The position numbers were made by a program, and so were the translations under genes. The notes under the pieces are model-generated. The model was not told where the DNA came from. It saw only the letters and a list, made by a program, of their open reading frames with translations, and did no database searches. Shown piece after piece: positions 1-12,760 of a DNA stretch of 64,000 bases; positions within the stretch are counted from its first letter, which is position 1; every line of letters begins with the position of its first letter. The stretch comes from Kryptolebias marmoratus (lineage: Eukaryota > Chordata > Actinopteri > Cyprinodontiformes > Rivulidae): the NCBI RefSeq assembly GCF_001649575.2, contig NC_051430.1:12839691-12903690 (forward strand), given 5' to 3'.

Positions 1-540
1 TCAGCTTTATAGATAATTTGCCACAATTTGGTGTCGTCGTAGCTGAAAGTCATTCACAACACATACTTTGAGTGCTGACAAGATCTTTGTTTAGAACATT
101 GCCACGAACTCTTAGAGTCAACTCTGTCTGTCTGTTAGCAAAACATCTCATGAACCACTGAGCAAATTTTAATGAAACTCTCAGAAAGTAATCCCTGGAT
201 GTACCTTTTACAACTGATTAACTTTTGGAGTAAACTCTAGTTAAGACGTCTGCTACAGCTAATCAAACTTAGCAAACAGACAAATGGTTATAACTGAGTC
301 AATTTTACAGATGTTGAGCCACAATTTGGTGAGGTAGTAGCTGAGAGTCATTCCCAACACATACTGCAAGCGCTAACAGATCTCTCAATATCTTTGTTTA
401 TCACTTCGCCAATAAATGTGGAAATCCTGTACAGCAAAATATCTCATGAACCACAAAACTTTGTTTCAAACTCTTACATGCAAGGTGGCAGGTGATCCAC
501 ATTCCTTCAAGGATTGCTAGTTTCATTCTAGATATGTTAA
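1..540 (+). repeat. Dispersed ~297-bp-period repeat, copy A (runs off the window)
   Basis: Contains the core CTGTTAGCAAAACATCTCATGAACC near 131 and a diverged second core near 430, so units recur about every 297 bases. Other shared blocks are AATGAAACTCTCAGAAAGTAAT, ACAACTGATTAACTTTTGGAG and GGTAGTAGCTGAGAGTCATTCCC. It ends near GGCAGGTGATCCACATTCC. Confidence 0.85.
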
Positions 541-3500
541 AGCTGCGTTCATTCACAAAGGCTTTTATATCTGTCTGTGTGTAACCGGATACCTGAAGAG
601 ATTAACTGAATTGGCTTCACTTAAATATCCCTTAACTTTTCCAAATCCCCTCAGAGTTACTTCGTCGTGAACTTTGACCTCTTTAGTAAAATCTCCCTTT
701 TTTATTTACCTCTTGTTTTTTTTCCCCCCTTCCTGTTCTAAGATGGGTCAGAGTGTGTAAAATAAAGTGGCTCATCCAGTGAAGCGGTCCACGTCTCTCC
801 TCCTGTGGCCCTGCGGCCTTTCAGATATGAGTCTGATGTCGTGGGAGAGGCTGCTGCTGCTGCTGCGGTCGGACCTGGAGGTGGGGAAGAAAACTAAACA
901 CCCCAAACCATTTCGCTTAGCACCGTTCATAAAATTTAAGAAGATTTATATTATTTTTCCCCCCGCTTTGGAATAATTCTGTTGCTTTCCCTGAGAATCT
1001 GAGCGGAGAGGAAACGGCACCATGCAAGCTGGTACCGTGTGTCAAGAGCAGCATGTGCTTTTAGTTTAGCGTTGAGCTCGTTGGTGAAATTATGGCTGGG
1101 AGTAGCAGATCCTGGGGCCCCATCGAGAAGTCATATTAACAAGGAATTTGCTTGTGTGTGGACAGGAGCAGCCTGACCAGCGCGTACTGTACTCGCACGG
1201 CTCAACGCTTTGCTTTGCTGATTACTCTCCTGCATGGAGCTTGCAGTTTTACGTTACAGCTGTTGCTTTAGACAGGCTCTCCCCACAGCAAAACATCCAT
1301 TTACACCAGCAGCACACAGCTGGGGAAAATAGTAGTGGTGTTTCTAAACGTCCTTACGGTGATTCAGACTGGTCTGGTTTGTGATGAACGAAGCTGATAA
1401 TCGTCCATACCGGCTGAGAACACAGAGACGTAGCCCAGCTAAAGCGTTCCCCATTTTCCTTTCCAACCTGTGGAGCATTAAAAGCCACACTCTGCGGCCC
1501 CTATATTCCATATAGTTAAACACACAGAGCTTTTCATGTTGATGCAATTATCTCCCCATACTTCCCCTGCTCCTCGACGCTGCTTATGTGCCCTCTGCTC
1601 GCCTCCTGCCGCTGGATAAAAGCACTCGGGTAAAGTCGGCGGCGCGTTTGTTCTCTCTTTCTCTGCTTTCATGTGGGAACCCTAAGTGTTAACGACAGCC
1701 AAAAGTTTGGCTCGGGTGTTAATTGGGCCCATTACTCAAACGTTATCGTTCTGAATTTTGTCCGTAACAATGGATGCTCTCATCCTGCTACGTCCCTTCC
1801 CTTTTTTCATCCTCTTCTCTTTGCGTTACTTTTTGGCTTCAGCTTTTAAAAGTATCACCCCTCCAACATCTGTTTCATATGTGTGTGACGCCCCGTGTTG
1901 ACAGTCATGTTAGATTTGCCTTCTAAAACTGTGCGATAACTTTACTTTGCATTAAGATTGAGCACTGAGAGCTTGTCTAAGATCACTGACTGCACTTGTT
2001 AATACAGACTGAGTGACAGGTTAAAGAGGCAAGGTGATAAAATGGGTGAGCTGCACAATAACATACAGGTATCATCTGTAACATGCATGAAAACACTGTT
2101 TTATAAGATCTAAGCGGTGTTTTTAAGGGTTCGTTCCCAAACAGAGACACCAACAGAACCGGCCACAAAGACAACTCAACAGTGGCCCAGTGGATGCCCA
2201 TGTCACATCCACTGGGCGGAAATAAGGGTTTTGTTAGCTATCTTAATCAAAATTATACGTATTCTTTTTGTTGTCCAGAATGTGTGTGTGTTCATTAAAG
2301 AAAATCCAAGCGATTTTTCCTCAGATTTTGAACAGGGACAGTCTGGAAGCAGTTCAGCAGCGAGGGCAGATCTCACTGCGAGACGGAAACAAAAATCATT
2401 AACACTGGTGCGCAGAGGGGTAACACAAAAACGGCCATCCTTTACAATAATCTTGACAAGTGAGCAATTACGTGTGCGGCTCAAGAAAAATAAATAAATA
2501 AATATAACTTTTTTTCTGGGCCTGTTTTGTGGTTTTCTTCTGCTGTGAAGGAAAAACCCGATGAGCATAATTTAAGACTCAAAGGGGTCAGAGAAGGGTT
2601 TAATGGATATAAAACTCATGATATATTATGGCCTTTGCACTTATTTAAACTTTCTTTAATACTTCTGGAAAGTTCTTATTTAACATATTAGACATTATTG
2701 CTGTTATCGAAACATCAAATAAGGGAATATGTTTTGGTTGTATCTCTCTTTTTGTGTTTTGGAAAGCTGTAAATCAGTACAAAGCCTTTCAATTAATGTG
2801 ACTGACTCTTTTTTTGTTTAAAAAAACCTGAGAGGTCTCTCTTCTCTCTGTGCCATCCCCCTTTATTTGTGACTCCCGTTGCTTTAACAGGTGAACCGCA
2901 GCACAGTCTCCTGCTTTATTAGGCCTCCGAACATAGCTGCTCGTTTTCTGTCGATCCAATAACAATAAGTTAATTTAAACCCAATGATCTAAGCGAGTTT
3001 TTGGCCTTTTCCTGACGACCAAGTGATGATGACCAAGTGATAGGGGTCTCACCCCTACCCCGCTGTGTCTCTCCTCTTCTCCTTTCAGTTTCTACTCCTG
3101 TTTTCGTCTTATGAAAACAGGAAGAGGGTGTGTTGGAAGAGCCAGAGCACCTCCAGGCTGACTGTCTGTAGCCGCTCTGCATGTGTGTGTACATGCATGC
3201 CAGAATAATTGCCTACAGGGGCCCCCCCCGAATGCCTAGCTCTTGCTGCTTCTTCTCTCCGGGGATCTGCAGTATTTGCTTTGGGCATTGTGCCCCAAAG
3301 ACAACATCTTAAGTATTATGCATATGGCGTGTTACCTAAGGCTTGTTGCTGCCTGCTCGGACACTATCAACATCATTTTAAGGTGTTTTTTTTTTTTTTT
3401 TCCACTGATGATGACAAGTTCGTAGCATAGTTCGTAAGCTTGAGTGAAAATTTTGGCACCTCAAACACAAACTTGCTCTTGTGGCAAAACATTTAGCTGC

Positions 3501-4499
3501 CACCAAAAACTCCAAATGAAGGCAGTTCCCCGCATTCTTGAACCTGTTTCTGCAGCGCAAAAAAACTGAAAACAATAAAGAAAAAAAGACAATCTGAAAG
3601 TGATAATTCATATCTCATGTATCTGGGTTCTGTGGAAGGGTTGTTTATGATTAGTATCTTACCTGTTGTCCAGAAACCCCCATGTCAAAGATTCATTTAA
3701 GGCTTTAGAAATAAGAATCCTTAAGATTCAGGATCAAAATGCCTTTTTTATTCGTTTAATTTTTGTTTTGTTTGATTTTTATTTAAGAATTTCAAGAACA
3801 GGGTACAAATGGTCTAAAGCCAGTGTCTCTCTGAGCTGCGACTATCAAGGACCAGTTGGAGACGCAAAATTGCAAGAAAATCTGTAAATTTTCCTTTGGA
3901 ATCCCACTAAACAAGACAAAACTCTCAGGGCATATTAGGGTCAAAATTTGTTGAGAGTGTACATAAATATCATAAAAAAAATAAAGCTCTACTACTCCTG
4001 AATTCTAAAAACTATATAGAGAGAGGGGTTTTGAGAAAACATTTGTTGTGCAAAGTTTTTGAACAAGATGGCTGCCAACGCTTCGAGACATTTGTTTGTA
4101 ATTTGTCTCCAACAGGTTGCGGCTCAGTCAGATAGAGGCTCAAGAGCTGCTTCTGGCCCTCGAGACGTATTTTTTCTCTAAATTGTCTCAATGGGGCTCA
4201 GCGGGGTTCTTCCTCTGGTCAAACGGGGGCCTCCGTGCTGTGGGTCCTCGCCTGGATAAACCCGGTCTGATGGGAATTAGAGGGAGCCTCGTCTCTTCCC
4301 CTCCCAGCGGGAGCTGTCATGAAGGCCGTTGCCTCCCGCCACTGAGCCGTTCTCCCATTGGGCGTCGGTCAGAGGCCAGCATCGGGTCACGCAAACGGCT
4401 TCTGCAGCTTTTTACCAAGCGACCCCTCCCCTTGCAGCACGTATGACCTCCGGGGTACGCGCGATCCAACAACAGACGCTCTCTGCATTCAGTCAGATC
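541..4499. other. Intergenic, no feature recognised
   Basis: AT-rich non-coding sequence with short A/T runs. The open frames are short, lack domain signatures and overlap each other on both strands. Confidence 0.6.
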
Positions 4500-4504
4500 C
4501 TTTC

Positions 4505-4979
4505 TGTCAGGATTTGGGAGTTCTGCTTATTTTTCATGTTTAAGTTTTGGGTTTGTTGTTTCTTGTATTTTGCTATTTAGTTGGCTTTACCCTTAGTCTC
4601 GTCTCTGTTCAGTTTTTGTTCCTTGTCTTTGCATTCCTGTCATCATTCACTTCTCCTCAATTTATCTCTTGTCTTCCAGCCACGCCCATCTTCACCTGAT
4701 CCTAGTTATAATCACTCACCTGTGCCCACTTCACCTAATTACCCTCTGTCTCTAAAACCCAGCCATCTTCTCTACTTACTCGTTGGTCCGTTTTCCGTTT
4801 TGCCTTTGCTGTCTGGTTCTGCTCACATCCCCCAGCTCATGTTAACTATGTATTTAGTTTCATTTGTGCCGCCTCGCCAGCCTTTTGCTTTTGTTCTTGT
4901 ATTTAAATATAAACTATATATTATTTCTTACCTCAAGATGAGTCTGCACATTGGGTTTGCCACTTCTCCCAACCTGACA
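4505..4979 (+). mobile_element. Solo LTR (475 bp) with 5-bp target-site duplication
   Basis: The element begins TGTCAGG and ends CCTGACA, a perfect 7-bp terminal inverted repeat with canonical TG...CA ends. It is flanked on both sides by CTTTC (4500-4504 and 4980-4984), a 5-bp target-site duplication. No internal retroviral-type genes are present, so it is a solo LTR left by recombination between two LTRs. A 5-bp duplication suits Gypsy or BEL families; the family is not determined. The 158-codon open frame inside it is not a gene. Confidence 0.88.
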
Positions 4980-7900
4980 CTTTCATTATCGGTTGTTACA
5001 CGAAATTTTGGATTTTGCACAATCCAGTTGAAATCATATTTTGCTTTTGGAGCATGAGGCTTGAACTCCTTTTTCTGTATAAAAGTCTTCACTTCACGGC
5101 CAACTGCATGCTGGTGGTATTTTGTGTGGTGAGATGGTCCTCTGTGTAAAAACGGTGGGCCTCCCTTCCTGGCCCAGTGGTCCTTGTTAGGCAAGGAATT
5201 CAGAGTGTCAGGCCGTGGACTATCAAAGTCAGCTGGACGCTGACATGGAATGAGAGATACGGCGTGAAAAGAAAAAAAAAATCCAGGGAGTTATGCAAGA
5301 AAAGGAGAAATGCGTGAAGGAAAAAAAGAGGGGGAGGTTAGGTGGAACCTGAGGATGTAGCTTAAATGGGATGTTTTTTAGGAGTTTCCTCTCTTTGGGA
5401 TCATTCTGTTTCTGCAGGCACGCTGCAGGCAGCCCGTCGTGTAAATTGCACTTTTATTTTTCGTTGGAGCGAAGTTCAGCTCTGAACAGAAAGTGGATCT
5501 GCGGGGCCAGCTGGCTGTAACTTCAGAGGCTCTCAGTAAGGACAGGCAGCAGCTGGACGGCACAGAGGAAATCTCAGCGTCTGCCTTTGAGACCTGGATC
5601 TGATCAACAGAGAATCACCCCCCCACCGCCTCCTCCCATCCCGGTTCAGTGTCTGCTCAACAATAACAGCATCGGTGTCCAGGCTGGGCCCGGCGCTGCC
5701 CCTAATATATATATACTCTCACAATGTAACGCTGTAATCCTTCCTGTGAAATTTATTGCGAGGACCATAAATCTCTCCAAGCCTGCCTCTCATTTCCTTC
5801 TTCAGAGCCTCACAGCTGGGAAGACCTGAGCTACTCTTCCGTTGTTTTCCTCCTTCAGAGCAGCAAAAAATAAAAAAAATATGTTTTCTGAGTGTCTTCG
5901 GTCCAACAGGGCTCCGATGAGTGAGGCCGCATTCAGCTGAACGCTGACAATCAGGCTGAGTGGTGAGAAAAGACTGCCTGGCGTGCCTCGGCTGTGTCTA
6001 ATAGGTTCAAGTTCAGTGTTTTAATTGTAAGTAATCCTGCTCAGAGGGGCATACTGTAAAGTTTCAAACACGAGAGAAAGCGCAGCTCTGAAGCGATCTG
6101 GGTCAGTCACCTGCTTTAAACCCGACTGAATTATCAAACTCACTGACGGATTGCCATTAAACTTTATTTGGACATTTATGGTCGGCAGAGGTCAAATGTG
6201 CCAGCTCTGCTACAAGGTTTACTGTTGCTAGAAATTACTGGTGCAGAAAAGATGAAATATAACGACTCAAACAACAGCCTGCCTCGTCTCGTACCTTGAC
6301 CAGCGAGTCAACAATTAGATTGTCTTGTCAAATTATTCAATTGTACTTAAAGGATGACAACAACAAATAATACCTGATGAGCCCCAATGATTCAGGTAAT
6401 CTGTCGAGCCTTCCCAGGATCAGGCTGATAGTTTTATCTTTGGTAAAATACTTCAACAACTGAACAACAACAAATTCCTCAGTTTCACACAGACATCAAT
6501 AGAAACCAGGAAGGTTCGCCATGCTGATTTTTGCCATTTTTGTTCCAGAACATGGTCCTACTCAACTTTTCACATATTTTTTTCTTCGCTGCAAGTTAAA
6601 TCTCCTCAATGTTGTCTGGATCAGGTGATCATCATGAAACTGCAGTGAGAGGAAAACACAGCCAAAAGCTCCTGGGAATGAACAGAAAAGAAAGAAATGA
6701 GCGAATCCATTTTTTATTTTTTTTCAGGAACTGATGACTTTGTGATTTATTTCCTTCTAGGGACAGCTTTGGAAATCAGTGGATTTCTTTCAGCTGGCTG
6801 ACCTCAGCTGCAGCTTTTATTAAGCAGAAAATACAAATTGTCTGAATGGAAACAGGAAATTTAAGATAATCATAACTTCTGAGTTTGTTTTTGTTTTTTT
6901 TGATAAATGTGTTGTCAATAATAATGCAATCTTCCAACTTTATATCTACCAAAATAGCAAAAAAGTTCAAATGTTTCTGTGTGAAGGAAGGAGAGATGGT
7001 GTTAAATAATAATAATAAGAACAAGAAGAAAAATAAAAAAGGCCTCAGAGACTATATTCAAGTCTGTATATTTAGAAACTGGTGAATTGGTTAAATATTG
7101 GATAAATTGTGAGTTGAGAGTCTGTCTGAAGGGTCCGACACAGCAAATCTATTCTTTTTGAAGGGATTTATGCACCAAGATGCATCAGACACATCACATT
7201 ATGTAAAGAAATATTTTTATCTATGGTAAATTTCTGTTTAACTAAAAGAAATGACTTGGACGCTGTGCTTTTCAAGCTGGTAAATTTGTGTCTCTTGAAT
7301 ACTTAGTTTTTACTACAGCCTAATAAAAAAAAAACATTTGGAAAAATGAACAAATTCAAAAATGTACAATTTACTCTTCAGACTACATGGAAGTGTATCA
7401 GAAGTTCCAACAGGGCTTAAAGCAGAAACATCTGCTAACAAGCTGTAATCAGTAAAAAAATGACTTAAATATTCTGACTTTTTGTAGAAATTATAATTCA
7501 AGCTTCTGTTAGAAACTAAACCAATGTTTAGCTCCCAAAATGTATTTAAAAAACTCAACATTTTTAAGCAAATTAAAGTCTCCACTGATTTATCTCGGTA
7601 ATTAGTCGTCTGACTGACGATCCGTTGATGTTTGCAGATTTTTTAGTGGTCCCTTTTAGGCAGCGCCTCGCAGGTCAGAGGTCAGACCTGAGTAATGGAT
7701 TCTGTAGCCTGTAGTGACTGCAGTGGAGACCTGCTGACCTGGCCGTTGTCCTGTCAGTCGAAGGTTCATTAGCCTGACAGGTTGAGGTGAGTACGATCAG
7801 GGCTGCTCCTGTCACTTACTGCTCTCAGGAATGTTCCAGCCACACTAATGGAAGGGGCCCTTAAAAGCCAAAGATGCTAAAGTCAAAGCGTGGCATAAAT

Positions 7901-9396
7901 TTGCCCAAATTCCTCCCTTTGCTGCGCTTCATTACATTGATGTAGAACAAAGGAATTTGTGTTGAAACAAGGATTGTGACAAAGCCGACCTCTGAGGAGC
8001 TGAAGTCCATCTTACCCAGAATATGAGCCGTGTTCAGCCTTTAAAGACTAAACATGAAAGGAAAGCCCTGATGTTCTTTTTACACGCACGCACAATTTAT
8101 CACCTGTGGGATTTCTTTTGTAGCGAGGAAGGATCCTCCGCTGCAGCACACACGACAGCCCAACCATCTGAGGCGATTTTCTTTGGCACTCGGGTTCAAA
8201 TGAACTCTTTCCTGTTTGTGTCACGATACAGGTTTCGGCTGTTTTCAATACCATCTTCTGAGTGCCAACACGGGAGAAAATCCCATTCACATGCGAGCTC
8301 GGGCTGTTTTTGACATCTATCCACAAACAATGCCCAAGACGAAAGCACCGACCATTCATCAGGCTCAGCGAGATCACGGTGCTGCCTTCAGGTTGACCAG
8401 CTGACCACCGGAGAGTTCAGTCTGCAGACTCTCAGGGGTTTCCTCTCTGCCTGCCCACGGGCGATTCTTCACCCACCTCCTGTTTACGCTGTACTCCGGA
8501 GGTCAAAGAAAGTGATGGGGACAGAGGAGGACACAGTAAGAGGGGGCATGCTCTGCTGCCTTTTTTAAACTGGTGTCATCCTGCTATTGTGGGTGTTTTA
8601 ACAGGGAGCAGCGGGGAGAAGAGCCGCTGCACCGCTGAGCAATCAGAATCACCTAAAAAGGAGATGAGAGCCACTTGGAGACGTGTCAATTTTTTTTTTT
8701 TTTTAATCTTGGCCCTCAGTCCCTTATTCTTTATTGTGTTCGTCCAAATATGAATCAATACTTAAAATAACCCCCCAGCTGAAAGGGCTTCCGTGGACCA
8801 TGTACGAGGCGGAGAAGCAGGGCGTGGACCCGCTGTGACCCTATGGCTTGAACACACGAAGGCCCGTTCCGACGGGTCCGAGCCGTGCCCTCTGCTCTGC
8901 TCGAAGGAGGTCCCGCTGATGGATGGGCTCTAATCAGCAGCAGACAGACCAGCCACAGGAAACATCTCCCCATCACGTTCACGGAAACCAGCTCTTCTCC
9001 AGAGACCCGCTGATAGCCGCAGAGGGAGGGGGGTGAAAAACAATTGGATTCCCTCGTCTTCTTCTTCTTTTTTTTTTTCTGTCCAGAGAAAATGAGCAGA
9101 TTGTCCGCTCTTCACCAGGCAGAATATGATTCACAGGCCTGCTGCCAAACGTCCACTTCAGACAATACGCTCGTCTGGAGCTTGATTGGAAACAACTGCA
9201 CAAGATTTATTTTGGGGATTTAGCCACTTGTTGATTTCCTGTTTCTTCTTTGTGCAAAATCCTTACAACTAAGACTGCAATGAGAATATGCATGTTATAG
9301 ATGTAATTTTTTTTTGGTGTGCATTAGGATTCAGTCGTGAAACTCACAGAAGCTGACTGAAAACATGAAAAACTGTTTCCTTCTGATAAATCCAGC

Positions 9397-9440
9397 CATA
9401 AAAAAGTATTCACACCATATTTACTTGATTTAGTCAGAAC
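9397..9440. mobile_element. Possible Tc1-like terminal repeat remnant
   Basis: AAAAAGTATTCACACCATATTT resembles the inner terminal-repeat sequence of fish Tc1-like elements. No matching second end or transposase fragment was seen. Confidence 0.2.
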
Positions 9441-9975
9441 CAATGCAATATTTATGTTATTTTACATAACAGGGCATTTGAATCATCATTTTCTACACAC
9501 ATGAACAAGTATTTACTAAAGTAGAGCTGATGAACATGTGGCCAAGAAGGACCTAAATGCCTAATAAGCTTTTATTTTGTGTTTTTAGTTTTATTCGAAA
9601 GCTTGAAGGTTTGCGGAAATTTAAAGTTTTCTTTAAAATTATAGAAGGGACAGCTCTTTTTTAACAAAGTTTGTTTTTTTTAAACAAAACCCAAATGTGC
9701 CAGGTTGAAGTAGTTACAAACATTTTGTTCAAGACTACAAGTACTGAATGGTTTTTACCATTTCTTTGTCTCTTTTATTGCATAAATACTGAACAGAGAG
9801 AAATATCAAGTTTAGAGAGACTAAAATAACATCTTTTGTTGCCCCAAAAATGGTACTGTTGTATCGTTCAACCACATCTTAAAAACTAGAACAAACAAGA
9901 AATACAGAATTCATTTAAAAATACCTCACATCCATGAAGCTCATCACTCCTTTTCTGTGCTCATTGATAATCTCC

Positions 9976-9979
<4 letters not shown>

Positions 9980-10012
<33 letters not shown>
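9980..10012 (+). repeat. (TG)n microsatellite, ending at an ambiguous base and G run
   Basis: About 16 TG units followed by an N at 10013 and a run of G, an assembly-difficult spot. Confidence 0.95.
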
Positions 10013-11887
10013 NGGGGGGTTGTCTGGTGCCTGACTCCAGCAGTCACTGAGGAAGAGGAGGTTCCAGTAGCTTCTTCTGACTGGGAACCAAAAAAATCTG
10101 ACTCCCAAGTACAAATGTAATGCATTATTAGATCGTCTGCAGTGGGATTTTATAAAATGGTTCTCAACGTTTATTATCTTGTCTGATGTAGATAGCACTT
10201 TGAACAACCTCATTTTTGGAGGAACAGAGATTGTTCTGATGTCCTGGCAGGTTATCAGAGGGAACACAAGTCCACAGCGGATTGCTGCCATCATAAAACA
10301 GCTCCAGTCCCTAAAAGTCTCAGAGCAATTTGTGCAAACTCTACTTTTAAATCTTTGCACTGCCACCAATTTTGCATCAGTGGTTATTCAGGCAGAAAGC
10401 TGACATTCCTGCAGGAAGGGCCTCAGTCTTCTATCTAAATAACCTGTGAAGGCCAGGAAATGTAAAGGGTTATAAAATAGTGTTCACATGAACCACTATG
10501 ACAAGTGATCCACAAAAAGGTGCTCCATCATAGGTGTAATTTCATGTTAAGTTAAAAGGTTTTCATCTTTCATTTTTACAGGCAGGAAGTTAAAGTCAAA
10601 TTAGGAATTGATGTGAGGCTTCGGCCTGGTTTTGGAGTAAAAACAATCACCTCCTTGTCCTAATTGCTGGAAGTTCCCTTCCAATGTTTGATTGCGTGAG
10701 TCTAAAATTTATTACCTTTTACTACCATGTGTTTTGTGTGTTAGGAGGTTTTCCTGCTTGGACTCTTTTTTTTTTCAGTGTTTGTCTACGGGAAGCATCT
10801 GCCTCATCAGAATTTGTTTTGCTCTTTGTGTCCTGGCCAAAGGGCTTTTCTGCCTCTGACAGGTGAGGCATCTGTCCTGCTCGAAGCCCCCCCCCCTCTC
10901 CACCCATCCTCCCCACCACCAACAATGCATGTCAGGATGAGCGAGGCGATGAGTCGCCATTCGCTTTGCGTCTGAATAGACTGATGTGTCTTCCACGCTG
11001 GAATGCTGAGAGCTGTTTGCCTTTTGGGCCCGTGAAGGCTTGTCACTCTGCGTTTTGGTTGCACAGCTTATCCCTGAAAGGACCCCGGGCATCCCAAATT
11101 CTCTGACCTTGATCTTGCTGTCAAGCAGCCCCCTGGCCTCTGCATGGACCCGTGCGATCACACATGAGCAGATGTGAAGGGAGAAATGCTTTTTGCTCTT
11201 TAATCATGGACGTTTCGGCATGACTGCTAGCAAACGCTTTGTTATGCAGCCTAACTACATTTCGTGATTAGGCAACTCATTCAGTCAGTTATAACTGGGT
11301 TTTACTCAATGCAGTTTAGCATTGTGTTGTAAATTCAGATCAGGGCAAACCCCACCTTTCATTCTGCATGAATGAAAGATGAGAGAACAGGTTAGGACGT
11401 GCCCTCTAAACCCCAATCCTCCACCTTCCTGTTGAAGAGCATCCAGTTTCTGTGAATGACACTCTTGAAAGCCAGTAAACACGTTCCTCTTTGTTTGTGT
11501 TTAAAGATAAACGCTGGTGCTTAAGTGTGATATGAAGTCCAGTCTTTCACCACAGTTCTGTGGAGCAAGGGTCGCATACGAGGGTGCCCCTGCTTGATGA
11601 AGGCGCGCAACCCTAAATAAACCAACAAAGACAGGAAGGGCTGTGCTGGTGAACCCAACACCAAGGCCAAACCACTGCATCCATCATATGCATAAAGTGT
11701 TGGTCGTGTAAGGACTGCTGAAGGAGGCTGTTTTTCCTGCGTGCAGTGTTTTCTTGTAAATGATGCAAACAAGTGAAAGTGTAAACTCAGTTGTAAATGA
11801 AGGAGGGACACTGTATATTCTGGATAAAACAAAGAATCAGATCTTTTAAAGTGGGGTTCTGTACAGAGGTTATGGACGGTTAGTATC

Positions 11888-12504
11888 TGTGAGGATCTGG
11901 GTTTTGGTTCCGCCCTCTGGGCGGCGCTACTAATTATTGTTCCACAGGTGTTCCTCATACCACTGATGAGACCAGCCAGGATTTAAGCAGCAGGCGGTGA
12001 TCAGACCTTCGCTGGAGCATCGAACCTACTGGGTTAGATTCTCCGCCTCAGCGTCTAACCTGAANNNNNNNNNNNNNNNNNNNNNNNNNNNNNNNNNNNN
12101 NNNNNNNNNNNNNNNNNNNNNNNNNNNNNNNNNNNNNNNNNNNNNNNNNNNNNNNNNNNNNNNNNNNNNNNNNNNNNNNNNNNNNNNNNNNNNNNNNNNN
12201 NNNNNNNNNNNNNNNNNNNNNNNNNNNNNNNNNNNNNNNNNNNNNNNNNNNNNNNNNNNNNNNNNNNNNNNNNNNNNNNNNNNNNNNNNNNNAACAAAGA
12301 GACATTATAACCACTTCCTTGTTGCCGTGTGGATCAAGACCTGTACCCGAGACTCACCTAGCTCTCCTTCTCTTGCAGACCACTCCGGACACCGCCCACT
12401 GTATATAGTCTCACCCTGTAAATAAATTCACTTACCTTTACTTCCATCTCCCGTGTTTTGGTCTTGGTTTCGCTCTTCTGGACAGTACCTCCCGAGTTAT
12501 GACA
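11888..12504 (+). mobile_element. Solo LTR (617 bp including an N gap) with 5-bp target-site duplication
   Basis: Starts TGTGAGGATCTGG and ends GAGTTATGACA, with GTATC immediately before (11883-11887) and after (12505-12509). An AATAAA at about 12420 and a following TTGGTCTTGGTTTCG stretch fit the LTR R/U5 region. The assembly gap 12065-12292 lies inside it. No coding domain is seen. It differs in sequence from the LTR at 4505. Confidence 0.85.
12065..12292. other. Assembly gap (228 N)
   Basis: Run of N inside the solo LTR at 11888-12504. Confidence 0.99.
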
Positions 12505-12582
12505 GTATCTTACTTTTGAATTTTATATTTTAGTTATCTTAGTTTGAAAAAGTCTTATTCTAACTGGATTTATGAGCATATG

Positions 12583-12760
12583 TGTCAGGACCCCAGTCTG
12601 TCCAGGGCCTCCTTTCTCCTCCTACAGGTGGAAAGCCAGGCTCAGTTTTAGGGTGACCTGCTGAGATGGCAGCTGCCCACAGCTGAGGCTCATCGTCTCC
12701 ATGATTATCTGCTACTTCAGGCTGAGCTGAGGCGCTACCCTTCATTGAACCATTGAATGT
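12583..12760 (+). mobile_element. Possible LTR fragment
   Basis: Begins TGTCAGGACCCCAG, like the 5' end of the LTR at 4505 for the first eight bases, and continues into GC-rich sequence unlike its flanks. No 3' end or duplication could be found. Confidence 0.25.

Larger units (their letters stand above)
4985..11882. other. Intergenic, no gene recognised
   Basis: Mostly unique AT-rich sequence with poly-T runs, a TG microsatellite near 10 kb and a pyrimidine-rich C tract at about 10888-10920. No splice-bounded coding exon was found. Confidence 0.6.

Noticed and set aside
4581..5057. 158-codon plus-strand open frame with hydrophobic stretches
   Set aside because: It lies mostly inside the solo LTR at 4505-4979 and shows no domain; the LTR structure explains the sequence.
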